Source: an uncultured Alphaproteobacteria bacterium (GTDB lineage: Bacteria > Pseudomonadota > Alphaproteobacteria > HIMB59 > GCA-002718135). Taken from it: a stretch of DNA of 64,000 nucleotides. Below are positions 19,053 to 27,419 of the stretch, piece by piece (position 1 is the stretch's first letter; the number at the start of each line of letters is the position of its first letter). The notes under the pieces were generated by a model. The model saw only the letters and a program-made list of their open reading frames with translations, was not told where the DNA came from and searched no databases. Made by a program: the position numbers and the translations under genes. The DNA is taken from NCBI GenBank assembly GCA_902614085.1, contig CACMJS010000001.1, forward strand, positions 235,127 through 299,126, written 5' to 3'.

Positions 19053-19934
19053 ATGATTGATTTAAAGTTTAATTCATCTGCTGACCTTAAAAAGGAAGGC
19101 AAAAGTTTTTATTGGGCAAGTTTTTTTTTACCAAAAAGTTACAAAAAAAACGCTGGCACTCTTTATTCAATTTGTAGATATTTTGATGATATTGCTGATA
19201 AATATAGTGAAGATCAAACTATCTATCTTAAAGATTCTATTGAAGAAATAAGGACTAATAAAAATAATAAAATAAATATTTTTTTGCAAAAAAATGAAAT
19301 TAACAATTTAATTTTTATAGATTTAATAGAAGGATTAATATTGGACCAAAAAAAAATAAGAATTCAAAACAAGGAGGAGCTTATAAAATACTCTTATCAT
19401 GTTGCTGGTACTGTTGGGTTAATGATGTCTAAAATTATAGGAGTGAAACATAAAAAGGCAGCACGATCCGCAATTGATTTAGGTATTGGAATGCAGCTTA
19501 CAAATATAGCACGCGATGTTTATGAAGATTCTAAAATGAAAAGAATATATTTACCTGCCAATTTGATACCTGATATATCATTAAAAAATTTGACTGATCT
19601 TCATAACAAAAGTCGAGAAAAAGATGAAAGAATATCAAATGCAATTCATGAAGTAATAGGCCTTTCAGATAAGTTTTATGAAAATGGTTTTGCTGGTTTA
19701 AAATATATCCCGCTATCTACTAGACTTGGCATATTCATTGCAGCTAACGTCTATAGAGGTATTGGTATTAAGATAAAATCCAATAAAAAAAAATATTTAA
19801 GAGAAAGAGTATATTTAAACTTATTAGAAAAATCTTTAATTACAGTTAAATCAATTTTACTTTTTATTTTTATCCCCTTTATGAATTATCAGTATCAAAA
19901 AATTAGAGACAAGCTTCCAAATGAAAATTTATAA
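19053..19934 (+). CDS. crtB: Phytoene synthase CrtB
   Basis: A 293-residue squalene/phytoene synthase that joins two GGPP molecules to give phytoene. Both Asp-rich motifs are present: DDIAD at residues 45-49 and a second, RDVYED, around residues 154-159, followed by GRIYLP-like KRIYLP. Length is typical. It overlaps crtY by 14 nt. No GGPP synthase (crtE) lies beside it, so GGPP must come from a gene elsewhere. Confidence 0.95.
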   Translation: MIDLKFNSSADLKKEGKSFYWASFFLPKSYKKNAGTLYSICRYFDDIADKYSEDQTIYLKDSIEEIRTNKNNKINIFLQKNEINNLIFIDLIEGLILDQKKIRIQNKEELIKYSYHVAGTVGLMMSKIIGVKHKKAARSAIDLGIGMQLTNIARDVYEDSKMKRIYLPANLIPDISLKNLTDLHNKSREKDERISNAIHEVIGLSDKFYENGFAGLKYIPLSTRLGIFIAANVYRGIGIKIKSNKKKYLRERVYLNLLEKSLITVKSILLFIFIPFMNYQYQKIRDKLPNENL

Positions 19935-21003
19935 AGCTGCAATAATTGGCTTAGGTCCTAGTGGTTTAGCTGTAAATAAAATTCTTTATGGAGATAACTA
20001 TAATGAAATTATTGCATTTGAAAGTGAAGATATAAACAAAAGAGATAATATTTTTGGTTTTTGGTTAACAGATTGGATGAAACCATTTGAAAAAATTATT
20101 GAAAAAAAATGGTACAAATGGACTATTGGTAACAAAAATACTGAAGTAACACATACAAGTTTAGATAAACCTTATTGTGTCATTAGTTTTAAAACTTGGA
20201 AAAAATTTTGCTTAGAAACAAAAAATAAATTAGAAATCATAAACAAACAAGTTGTCCAATATTTTCCTGAACAAAATTATTTTAAAATAATCACTGATGA
20301 TGACAAAATATATTACGCTGAAAATATATATGATTCAAGATCAGCTAAAGAAAAGAAGGGTGAATTATTACAACATTTTTTTGGAATTAATATTACCGTG
20401 GGAGATAATACTTTTAATGAAGATAAATTAACCTTGATGCACTTTACCGAAGAAAACAATGTATTACATTTTATATACATACTACCATTTAGTCACAATA
20501 AAGCGCTAGTTGAATCAACAGTTTTTTCAAAAGATGTTTTTCACAGCTCCTGGTATAGAGAAAAAATAAATGATTATTTAAAGAAAAATAATATTAATAA
20601 TTTTAAAGAACAGAGCTCAGAAAAAGGTGTAATACCAATGTTTTTTGCAGGGGAGAAAAGATCAGTCAATTCAAATATCTTCAATATTGGTATTAGAGGA
20701 GGTGCGTGCAAGCCCTCTACTGGATATGCTTTTTCATTTCTTATAAAACAAATCCAATTGTTAAAAAATTCAAAGAACAATTATGTAAACATCCACAATT
20801 TCTTAGAAAGCAAAATGGATAAAGTTTTTATTAATTTTTTAAAAAATAACATAGAAGATGGAAGGTCATTTATAAGGCTTGCATCTAATCTTAATGGAAA
20901 TGAATTCCAAAGTTTTATGATGGGTGAATCAAATTTACTAACTAAGTTAAAAATTATAAATAGTATGCCCAAGCTTCCTTTTATAAAAGAATTATTTAAA
21001 TAA
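19921..21003 (+). CDS. crtY: Lycopene beta-cyclase CrtY
   Basis: A 360-residue flavoprotein of the CrtY/CrtL type that cyclises both ends of lycopene to form beta-carotene. The NAD(P)/FAD loop GLGPSG is at residues 10-15. FGFWLTDWM and the C-terminal region around GIRGGACKPSTGYAF match the family's conserved lycopene cyclase segments. The start is inside crtB and blh follows after one base, so translation is probably coupled along the operon. Confidence 0.9.
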   Translation: MKIYKAAIIGLGPSGLAVNKILYGDNYNEIIAFESEDINKRDNIFGFWLTDWMKPFEKIIEKKWYKWTIGNKNTEVTHTSLDKPYCVISFKTWKKFCLETKNKLEIINKQVVQYFPEQNYFKIITDDDKIYYAENIYDSRSAKEKKGELLQHFFGINITVGDNTFNEDKLTLMHFTEENNVLHFIYILPFSHNKALVESTVFSKDVFHSSWYREKINDYLKKNNINNFKEQSSEKGVIPMFFAGEKRSVNSNIFNIGIRGGACKPSTGYAFSFLIKQIQLLKNSKNNYVNIHNFLESKMDKVFINFLKNNIEDGRSFIRLASNLNGNEFQSFMMGESNLLTKLKIINSMPKLPFIKELFK

Positions 21004-21004
21004 T

Positions 21005-21823
21005 ATGTTAGCTGACCTTACAATTTTAAATATTATTTCTTTTTTATTAATTTTTTTCATTGGTCTTCCACATGGTTCATTTGATGGTGCAGTTGCTTCC
21101 TTAGTAGGTTTTAGAAACAGAATTCAATTTCTACAATTTATTTTTTATTATCTAATTTTATTTTTTCTAGTCATTTTATTTTGGTTATATTTTCCTATTA
21201 TTGCACTAACGATTTTTATTATAATGACTATTGCCCATTTTGGATTATGTGATTGGACAAATTTTAAAATAAATAAATATAAGTATTCTATAAGTTTTAC
21301 TTATGGAATGACTATTATTTTTGGAATAATATTTTTTAATGAAGATCAATCTTTTTTGATATTTGAATATCTTACAAATGATAATATTTACTCAATCCAA
21401 AAATATTTTTTCATCCCATATTTTTTAACATTATTATCGATGATATATTTTATTTATCTCACTTTTTTGGAAAAGAAATTACGAAAAGGAATTATTGAGA
21501 TTCTATTTCTTTTATTAATTTTTTATTTTTTTGATCCGTTACTTAGCTTTGCAATATATTTCTGTTTTTTTCACACCTACAAACATTTAAAACATCTGAT
21601 TAAAAATATTTATTTAAACTTAAAAAATAAATACTTTGTTATTTACTCCACAATAATTTTCACAGTAATTTCTTGGATTGGTGGTTTAGGAATTGTTTAC
21701 TATTTAGTTCAAAATTTATCATTATATGAGTCGATATTGAAAGTAATTTTCATTGGACTTGCTGCTTTAACGCTTCCACATATGTTACTTGTTGATATTG
21801 TTTACAGAAGAAGATTTAAATAA
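21005..21823 (+). CDS. blh: Beta-carotene 15,15'-dioxygenase, Brp/Blh family
   Basis: A 272-residue multi-spanning membrane enzyme that cleaves beta-carotene into two retinal molecules. Conserved histidines that bind iron are visible in GLPHGSFDG (H23), AHFGLCDW, CFFHTYKHLKHL and LPHMLL. In marine bacteria Blh supplies retinal to a proton- or ion-pumping rhodopsin. No rhodopsin gene is in this window. Last gene of the crt operon; tRNA-Gly begins 54 nt later. Confidence 0.93.
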   Translation: MLADLTILNIISFLLIFFIGLPHGSFDGAVASLVGFRNRIQFLQFIFYYLILFFLVILFWLYFPIIALTIFIIMTIAHFGLCDWTNFKINKYKYSISFTYGMTIIFGIIFFNEDQSFLIFEYLTNDNIYSIQKYFFIPYFLTLLSMIYFIYLTFLEKKLRKGIIEILFLLLIFYFFDPLLSFAIYFCFFHTYKHLKHLIKNIYLNLKNKYFVIYSTIIFTVISWIGGLGIVYYLVQNLSLYESILKVIFIGLAALTLPHMLLVDIVYRRRFK

Positions 21824-21877
21824 ATCGTTTTCTCAAATATTGACTTATAAACTCAAAGTGGTAATTGTGTAAATTAT

Positions 21878-21952
21878 GCGGGCGTAGCTCAGGGGTAGAG
21901 CGCAACCTTGCCAAGGTTGAAGTCGAGGGTTCGAATCCCTTCGCCCGCTCCA
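21878..21952 (+). tRNA. tRNA-Gly (GCC)
   Basis: A complete cloverleaf can be drawn: acceptor GCGGGCG pairing with CGCCCGC, D arm with AGCTCAGGGGTAGAGC, anticodon stem CAACC/GGTTG with loop TTGCCAA (anticodon GCC), and T arm GAGGGTTCGAATCCCTT. The discriminator base is T and CCA is encoded. The 3' two thirds form the left attachment sequence of the genomic island, and the gene remains intact after integration. Confidence 0.97.
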
Positions 21953-21953
21953 A
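21903..21953 (+). repeat. attL: 51-bp direct repeat in the tRNA-Gly 3' part
   Basis: The 51 bases from CAACCTTGCC to GCTCCAA recur exactly at 32370-32420. This copy runs from the anticodon stem to one base beyond CCA. Such an exact duplication of a tRNA 3' end, with a tyrosine integrase gene near the distal copy, is the usual mark of site-specific integration. Confidence 0.95.
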
Positions 21954-22019
21954 AATCCCTTACAAACCTTCTCTGTTGTCTGTTAAGTTTTTCTTAAATT
22001 AACTAATAATACAATTTCA

Positions 22020-22038
22020 TTGTGACTGAGTTGTGACA
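22020..22038 (+). repeat. Putative integrase arm-binding repeat, left end
   Basis: TTGTGACTGAGTTGTGACA contains two TTGTGAC copies whose starts are 11 bp apart, close to one helical turn. It lies 66 bp inside attL. A near-identical sequence (16 of 19 bases) lies 56 bp inside attR at 32295-32313. Paired, phased repeats at both ends suggest binding sites for the integrase N-terminal domain. Confidence 0.6.
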
Positions 22039-22333
22039 GAATAAAAATTATTAATAGGGTGTAGACATGTGCCATATGGGGTATGCCATACCTTTATGTT
22101 GGACAGTCATATTTTAATCAAATTTGTATGTTAACTAGTTTTATATAATTAAGAGGGTATTAAAATACTTAACTCTTAAATTCAATTTACTACAGAATAA
22201 TAAGCAAAAACATAAAACATTGGTAGAGTTATGACTGTTAAAACATTTTAAGTATTAATAGCTTTATGGGCAAAATCAAATATCATTATAGCGATGAGTT
22301 GTAGTAATTTTCTTAAGATGGTACTTTAGAAAA
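22039..22333. promoter_or_regulatory. Island left-end non-coding region with inverted repeats
   Basis: No convincing gene is present in the ~380 bp between the tRNA and the first island gene. The region holds adjacent palindromes CCATATGG (22072-22079) and GGTATGCCATACC (22080-22092), and an inverted repeat TTAAGAG/CTCTTAA (22149-22155 with 22173-22179) that encloses GTATT-AA-AATAC. These may be operators, an excisionase-binding region or an origin-like element. Only very short ATG-led frames (12-21 codons) occur and none looks coding. Confidence 0.45.
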
Positions 22334-23170
22334 ATGAATAATTTATTACTTTACCAATACTTAGAAACGGAAAAAAAAGTACCTAGTTATTTTTTTAAGT
22401 ATAACAAATCAATAAGCGGTGAAAGATTTGGAGATGATTTATCTCAAGATAAGTATGATAAAGAAGGAAAAATAAGAAAAATAATTTATGATGAGAATGA
22501 AATAAGATTTTTAGAATATATTGATTTTAGTACTATCAACTTATTTCATAAAACAGACAGAGTATCTTTGTTTGAATTATTTTCTAATAATGATGAAATA
22601 TTGTTTCTATTAACAGATAGGGCTTTAAAATTTTCAGATAGTATAGGCACGCTAGTCAAATCAAATGACTCAATTGAAAATGTTATAAAAAATTCTCAAT
22701 TAGCATTTCAGGATTTAAGAGTAATTATAATGAACATGATTACTCACAATTTAAATGAAGATAAAGATTTTTATTTATGCCTTGAGGATGCTGTTGGAGA
22801 AACACGTCAATATTCTGTAGATGAAGTTTTGCAACATCATTTAAGAATAGAGAATATCGCATCAAACTTTAAGGTAACGGCAATAGATGATTTTAATGAA
22901 CACCAAGAAGATGCAAGTACAGAACATCAGTGGATAAAAGATAAAATAAGATTTGATGAAAAATTAAAACAATATAATTTTTTAAACGTAAGTGAAATAA
23001 ATTATGAAGATGATTACCATGACGTATTTGAAAAACCTGGAAAAATTCATTTAATCAATCACTGTTTTGGAGAAGAAGTATTTTTCATATTTGAAACTGG
23101 CGAGTGGAAATATTTTTTACCAATAGAATTTTTAGAAGAAGTGTCAAACATTGAAGTAATTACAAAATAA
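22334..23170 (+). CDS. Island protein of unknown function (278 aa)
   Basis: I do not recognise this family. The protein is acidic and soluble-looking, with no signal peptide or membrane segment. Mixed helices dominate, with a charged central region (HEQEDASTEHQW-like composition) and a C-terminal segment HCFGEEVFFIFETGEW that looks like a small beta-sheet domain. The ATG start has only weak upstream purines. The next gene begins 3 nt after the stop, so the two are probably one operon. It is the first gene at the left end of the island. Confidence 0.65.
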   Translation: MNNLLLYQYLETEKKVPSYFFKYNKSISGERFGDDLSQDKYDKEGKIRKIIYDENEIRFLEYIDFSTINLFHKTDRVSLFELFSNNDEILFLLTDRALKFSDSIGTLVKSNDSIENVIKNSQLAFQDLRVIIMNMITHNLNEDKDFYLCLEDAVGETRQYSVDEVLQHHLRIENIASNFKVTAIDDFNEHQEDASTEHQWIKDKIRFDEKLKQYNFLNVSEINYEDDYHDVFEKPGKIHLINHCFGEEVFFIFETGEWKYFLPIEFLEEVSNIEVITK

Positions 23171-23173
23171 AAC

Positions 23174-23698
23174 ATGGAAAAAATTCTACTAATCTTCTTC
23201 ATAGTTTTTTCATCTCTCCATGTAAAAGCTAATGACAGTAAATTTGATTTTTTTAATACAGATTATGAAATTGATAAGTACCAATACGACGCAATTTCTA
23301 ATGGCTTATTTGATATTTATATTGATACTTTAAAAATATATCTTCAAGAGAGCCATGTCCCATATTTATTTGAAAATGATAAGTCAAAAATTTTATATCC
23401 ACCTTCCAAACAACTAAGTGATATCATTAAATACAAAGCAACATCAGTTGATTTAAATGATGATGGTGTTAATGAAGTGGTCGCATACACAGAAGGCTCT
23501 CTTGTTTGTGGAAGTAGTGGTTGTACCTCCTATATTCTCCAAAAAATAAATAGTGATTGGAAAATAATAGGAGAGTTTTTTCCAGGTCATATTTTTGAAA
23601 TTAATAATAGCCAGACTAATGGTTTTCTACATATCTATTATGGTACGAACTTAGATTATAAATGTGAATATGATGTTAAGGGCTACATATGCAATTAA
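23174..23698 (+). CDS. Secreted island protein with a Ca-loop-like motif (174 aa)
   Basis: The protein starts with a signal peptide (about residues 1-19, ending near VKA) and is predicted to be periplasmic or secreted. Mid-protein DLNDDGVNEVV is an EF-hand or FG-GAP-like calcium loop. It is followed by CGSSGCTSYIL, a cysteine pair, with two more cysteines near the C-terminus (CEYDVKGYIC); these could form disulphides outside the cytoplasm. The family is not recognised with certainty. It is 3 nt downstream of the 278-residue gene. Confidence 0.65.
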   Translation: MEKILLIFFIVFSSLHVKANDSKFDFFNTDYEIDKYQYDAISNGLFDIYIDTLKIYLQESHVPYLFENDKSKILYPPSKQLSDIIKYKATSVDLNDDGVNEVVAYTEGSLVCGSSGCTSYILQKINSDWKIIGEFFPGHIFEINNSQTNGFLHIYYGTNLDYKCEYDVKGYICN

Positions 23699-23786
23699 TA
23701 TTTGAAAATAGAAATCCCAGTATTCTGCCATTATTTGCTTAAAAGGAATCAGTAACAGGAAAGAAAATAATAAAGCCCTGTCAGAG

Positions 23787-25079
23787 TTATTTGGCGTTTA
23801 TTGTTGGTATAGATTTAAGCTTAAAATTCTTAAAGGCTGATGTCATAACTTGTCTAAGTTCATGTTGGTATTTTTTTTCTACTACAAAAGAGTCATGGAT
23901 ATTTAAAACCGGTATTTTTTTATTAGTCATTTTCATGATGATGTACTCAGCTATCTGAGAATCAATGTTTTGTAGTTTAATACCAACCCCTGTAAATAAA
24001 TATTTAGCAATTGATGGATGGTGTTGTTTAAAAACCTCTACAATTTTTTTATAACCTATTCCTTTTTGAAATGTATCTTTAGAAGACAAAGCATTTGCAA
24101 CTGTTTGAGAATAATATTTATCGCTGGAACAGTTAATAGCAATTAATATTGCGGTCTTTACTATTGCTCTTTTATCTTGATATCCTGATAAAGTATAAGC
24201 ATCGGATGAATTATCTAATACTTTGTTTTCTTTGTCGTAAAGAAGATGAATATGAATAGAATTATAATCCAATTCAACAGTAGGTTTATTGTTAATTAGT
24301 AAATATTTTCTAAGTTCAATTTTCTCTTTATCATTAGTAATATATTGCCACCAAGGTCCATAAAATCTTCCACCTTGTTTCCAAGAACTGTTTGAAAATA
24401 TCCGGTGGTAAGAATGTTTTAATGTATCAATCTTGTATTCGTTTTCTTTTATATAATCCTTTACCTGTTTACTTTGCTTTAAGCTAATTTTTGTTTTGTT
24501 TAAGAGAGTGTTATATTTTTTTAGTATATTTCTAGATTTAGTTATTGAAGGAGTGTCATAGAAATCAATAAATTTTTTATTCTTATCCTTCAGTTGAATT
24601 TCATCTATTGGCAATTCCAACACATTACTATTATCAACATTGTATTTATTGATAATTTTATTTAGTTTTGATGTAGCAATCATTCTCGAACGTCTTGCAG
24701 GTTTTAAATTATATCCACGTTTTGTTTTGATTAACCCAAGTTTTAAAAGTTCATCTATTGTTTTTATAAAAGGTCTATATCCAATTGATAAAGGGTCATA
24801 TTTTTTTGGAACAATATATTCGTTATATCTTGCTGAATAGTAGACAAAATAGCGATTTAAATGATGTGCATGAATTAGATTTGCTAAAATATTTTTGATG
24901 TAAACATCAAGACGTCTAATAGTTAATTTATCATTTTTTTTAACTAAGCTACAAATTTCACTTACAAGATTTTCACCTTCAATACTTTTTAAAATGAGCA
25001 ACTTGTTAAAAGGTATAGCCTTATGTAAAAATTTAGGTAGCTTCTCTTCTATAAAATCATAATTTCTTAAACTTAACAC
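23787..25079 (-). CDS. Small A-family-polymerase-like protein (430 aa), function unknown
   Basis: The C-terminal ~200 residues carry the polymerase motifs in order. Motif A is VELDYNSIH (D271), close to the DYSQIE of DNA polymerase I. Motif B is R304-x3-K308-x3-L312-x3-N316, spaced like the T7 RNA polymerase R-x3-K-x3-M-x3-Y helix but with Asn for Tyr. A QNIDSQIAEYI segment at 370-380 parallels the QGTAADI segment of Pol I, and motif C is IHDSF with D396. A GRFYGPWWQ segment (237-245) precedes motif A. The N-terminal part may hold a winged helix (residues ~100-140). There is no exonuclease or 5' nuclease domain. Polymerase activity, template and role are unknown; similar proteins may exist as 'hypothetical' in other alphaproteobacteria. 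Confidence 0.7.
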   Translation of the reverse strand: MLSLRNYDFIEEKLPKFLHKAIPFNKLLILKSIEGENLVSEICSLVKKNDKLTIRRLDVYIKNILANLIHAHHLNRYFVYYSARYNEYIVPKKYDPLSIGYRPFIKTIDELLKLGLIKTKRGYNLKPARRSRMIATSKLNKIINKYNVDNSNVLELPIDEIQLKDKNKKFIDFYDTPSITKSRNILKKYNTLLNKTKISLKQSKQVKDYIKENEYKIDTLKHSYHRIFSNSSWKQGGRFYGPWWQYITNDKEKIELRKYLLINNKPTVELDYNSIHIHLLYDKENKVLDNSSDAYTLSGYQDKRAIVKTAILIAINCSSDKYYSQTVANALSSKDTFQKGIGYKKIVEVFKQHHPSIAKYLFTGVGIKLQNIDSQIAEYIIMKMTNKKIPVLNIHDSFVVEKKYQHELRQVMTSAFKNFKLKSIPTINAK

Positions 25080-25123
25080 AATTATTCCTCTTCATTGCCT
25101 AATTCAAAATCTATAATTAAAAT

Positions 25124-25699
25124 GTGGCACTAATTAAACGTTATGTATTATTTTTTTTCTCCCTGTTAATTATTAATGTCCTCCTAGTTGGTGCCACCAT
25201 AGTTAATGCTTCATCAATAGGTATTAAAGATGATTTACCTACTTGGAGAGTTGAGCCCATAGACAATGATGGTGTGTTAATATCAAGAAACGGTCAGGTC
25301 CAAGTTGGTGATAATTTATATTTCTATATTTCTAAATCGAATTGTAATTACTTAGAAAACTTATTTAGTTTTTATACTGCCAATAATCATCCACGTATCA
25401 ACATGCTTTTAGAAAAAAAGGTTTATATTAAAATTAACAACACCACTGGTTGGGCGAAGGTGCGTTTTATCTATCCCTTTTTAATGGGTCATTCAGTATG
25501 GTTATCATTAGGTATGTTTAATATGGATGATTTTGCTGAAACACTTAAACCCCATGATAAATTTGAAGTTGTTATAATTGATAAAGAAAACTTTGTAGCA
25601 AAAGAATATTTTGATATTGAAACTAACTATTGGTATCTCGAAGGTTTAGATAATGCCCTTCGTAGAGGAAAAAATCTATGTCTTGCCTCAACCACATAG
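25124..25699 (+). CDS. Exported island protein of unknown function (191 aa)
   Basis: A hydrophobic N-terminal segment (about residues 7-29) ending near VNA looks like a signal peptide or single membrane anchor; the rest is hydrophilic with beta-rich character (VGDNLYFYISKSNCNYL, WAKVRFIYPFLMG). Three cysteines are possible disulphide or metal sites. The start appears to be GTG with no strong ribosome-binding site, so it is uncertain. It is divergent from the polymerase-like gene (44 nt apart) and precedes the membrane protein gene by 42 nt on the same strand. No family recognised. Confidence 0.6.
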   Translation: MALIKRYVLFFFSLLIINVLLVGATIVNASSIGIKDDLPTWRVEPIDNDGVLISRNGQVQVGDNLYFYISKSNCNYLENLFSFYTANNHPRINMLLEKKVYIKINNTTGWAKVRFIYPFLMGHSVWLSLGMFNMDDFAETLKPHDKFEVVIIDKENFVAKEYFDIETNYWYLEGLDNALRRGKNLCLASTT

Positions 25700-25741
25700 A
25701 ACTAATTGTTATAATTTTGAGTTTAATATAACTTATTTTAA

Positions 25742-27355
25742 ATGTTTAAAAAAGGTTGGTATAAAAATAAGTACATTAACTTTGTTAAGGACATCATTGC
25801 TCCTAGGTTTCTAATTGATTTAATTATGCCAAAAGACATATTTGGTTTTGTTAAATCTTTAAAAATAAAAGAAACAGAGGAACAAGTTTTTCGTTTCATC
25901 CTTGCTTGCTCAGTATTTAACGCAGTTTTAGTTGGAATGCCTGATGGTGTAGGTGCACTTTTATTAGTTGCTCAAGCAGTTGAGGTTGTAATGGCGTTTA
26001 GAATTGCCCAGCTTGTAGGGCTTATTGAAATAAGTGCAATATTTTCTATTACAAAATTAACTAAGATTATAACTGGCTTAGCTCTTACTTCGGTTACAGT
26101 TCTATATCTCTTTAAGTTTGTTTTAAATTCAGTTTTTAAAACAGTTGCAAACTTAACCGCTGGTATTGCCTTTCCTGCTGTTGCATTTAGTACTTTTGCT
26201 ACAACACTTTTTTATGGATTATTTTTATACTTAGTCTTTGATGAAATAAAAAATTTTAAAAGTATTAAAAAATTATCTTTCTTATCAATCTCTAGAATTG
26301 TGAGAAACACCACTAAGTATACTTACAATATTTTAAAAAGTTCTAGCAAATATCTTTTTGTAGATTTTCCAAATTTATCAAAATCAATTTATAAAAATAT
26401 TAAAGATGCTTTTGATGTAAACAATAAATTTAAAGCTCAAATTAAAGGCGAATTCTTTTTTGCTGGTTCTCTCGCTTTCACAATGATGGGTAAGTTTGAA
26501 AATCTAAATGGCCCTTTTGGTAAAATATATTTAGATGCATGGAAACAAGCTTTTCCAACTCAATTAGGAGCTGATGCAACTTCAGAACAAATAAAAGATT
26601 TAGCAAATAGTTATGACGCAGAAGGATTAGAAAAAGTCCTAATCAATGTAAATTCAAAATTTTTTGAAATACTTCAGGTTATAAAAGAAAATGCTGATGG
26701 GGATGAATGGTCTGCAGAATTAAGTGATAAACAGAATACTGAAGGTTACGATGCAATATATAGAAACTCAATTACAGGCGAAACCGTTAAAGTAAATTAT
26801 AAATATACAACTGATAATAATTATATCGAAAGACATATTCAGGAACATCCTGATATTCCTATAGTTGCACCACAAGAGATACAGGAAAAAATTAACAGCC
26901 CTTTTGTAAGTCATGTTGATACTGACACTGTTGAAAGTGTAACTTCAGAAAATTTTGATAAAATTTTAAATCAATATTCATCAGTTGAGTTAGCCACTGG
27001 TGCAACAGCTGCTGGAGTAATGTCTTATGTAGTTCGCTTAACACCTTTCTTAGTTGCGTATTATAGGGATAAAATAACTAGAGATGAGCTTGGAATTGTT
27101 ATTCAAAAATTCTTTCCAGATATAACTGCGAGAACTCTTAATAGGGTAGGAATGCTTACATTTTTTGGACCTTTATATGGATTATTTATTTTATCGAGTT
27201 TTGCTATGAGAGGCACTCTTTATGGTTTTGATGATGAAAAACCTAAAGAAGAAACTACTCCTCAAGATGAGCCAGAAAAGAAAAAAGAAGGTTTGTTTGA
27301 GAAGAAATTTACTAGAAGAAGTTTGTTTACACTCTCCTATCTAAAAGAGTTTTAA
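25742..27355 (+). CDS. Membrane-associated island protein of unknown function (537 aa)
   Basis: The N-terminal third has several hydrophobic or glycine-rich segments (about residues 52-90, 98-128, 138-168), compatible with membrane insertion. A soluble acidic middle (about 230-410) follows, then a second hydrophobic region (about 415-500), ending in a charged tail with KPKEETTPQDEPEKKKEG. I do not recognise the family. The 191-residue exported protein directly upstream may be a partner. The gene converges on the restriction gene. Its topology and any effector role cannot be stated from sequence alone. Confidence 0.65.
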   Translation: MFKKGWYKNKYINFVKDIIAPRFLIDLIMPKDIFGFVKSLKIKETEEQVFRFILACSVFNAVLVGMPDGVGALLLVAQAVEVVMAFRIAQLVGLIEISAIFSITKLTKIITGLALTSVTVLYLFKFVLNSVFKTVANLTAGIAFPAVAFSTFATTLFYGLFLYLVFDEIKNFKSIKKLSFLSISRIVRNTTKYTYNILKSSSKYLFVDFPNLSKSIYKNIKDAFDVNNKFKAQIKGEFFFAGSLAFTMMGKFENLNGPFGKIYLDAWKQAFPTQLGADATSEQIKDLANSYDAEGLEKVLINVNSKFFEILQVIKENADGDEWSAELSDKQNTEGYDAIYRNSITGETVKVNYKYTTDNNYIERHIQEHPDIPIVAPQEIQEKINSPFVSHVDTDTVESVTSENFDKILNQYSSVELATGATAAGVMSYVVRLTPFLVAYYRDKITRDELGIVIQKFFPDITARTLNRVGMLTFFGPLYGLFILSSFAMRGTLYGFDDEKPKEETTPQDEPEKKKEGLFEKKFTRRSLFTLSYLKEF

Positions 27356-27419
27356 TTCACATACTTAATAAATTCAGAAGAAAATTTTCATATAAATTAA
27401 TTAATAAGAAATTAACCAA

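Noticed and set aside
22067..22150. Very short ATG-led frames (16-21 codons) in the island left end
   Set aside because: No ribosome-binding site and they overlap palindromes; no coding sign.
23699..23786. Terminator between the secreted protein and the polymerase-like gene
   Set aside because: ACAGG/CCTGT arms are short with a 17-nt loop and no T run.
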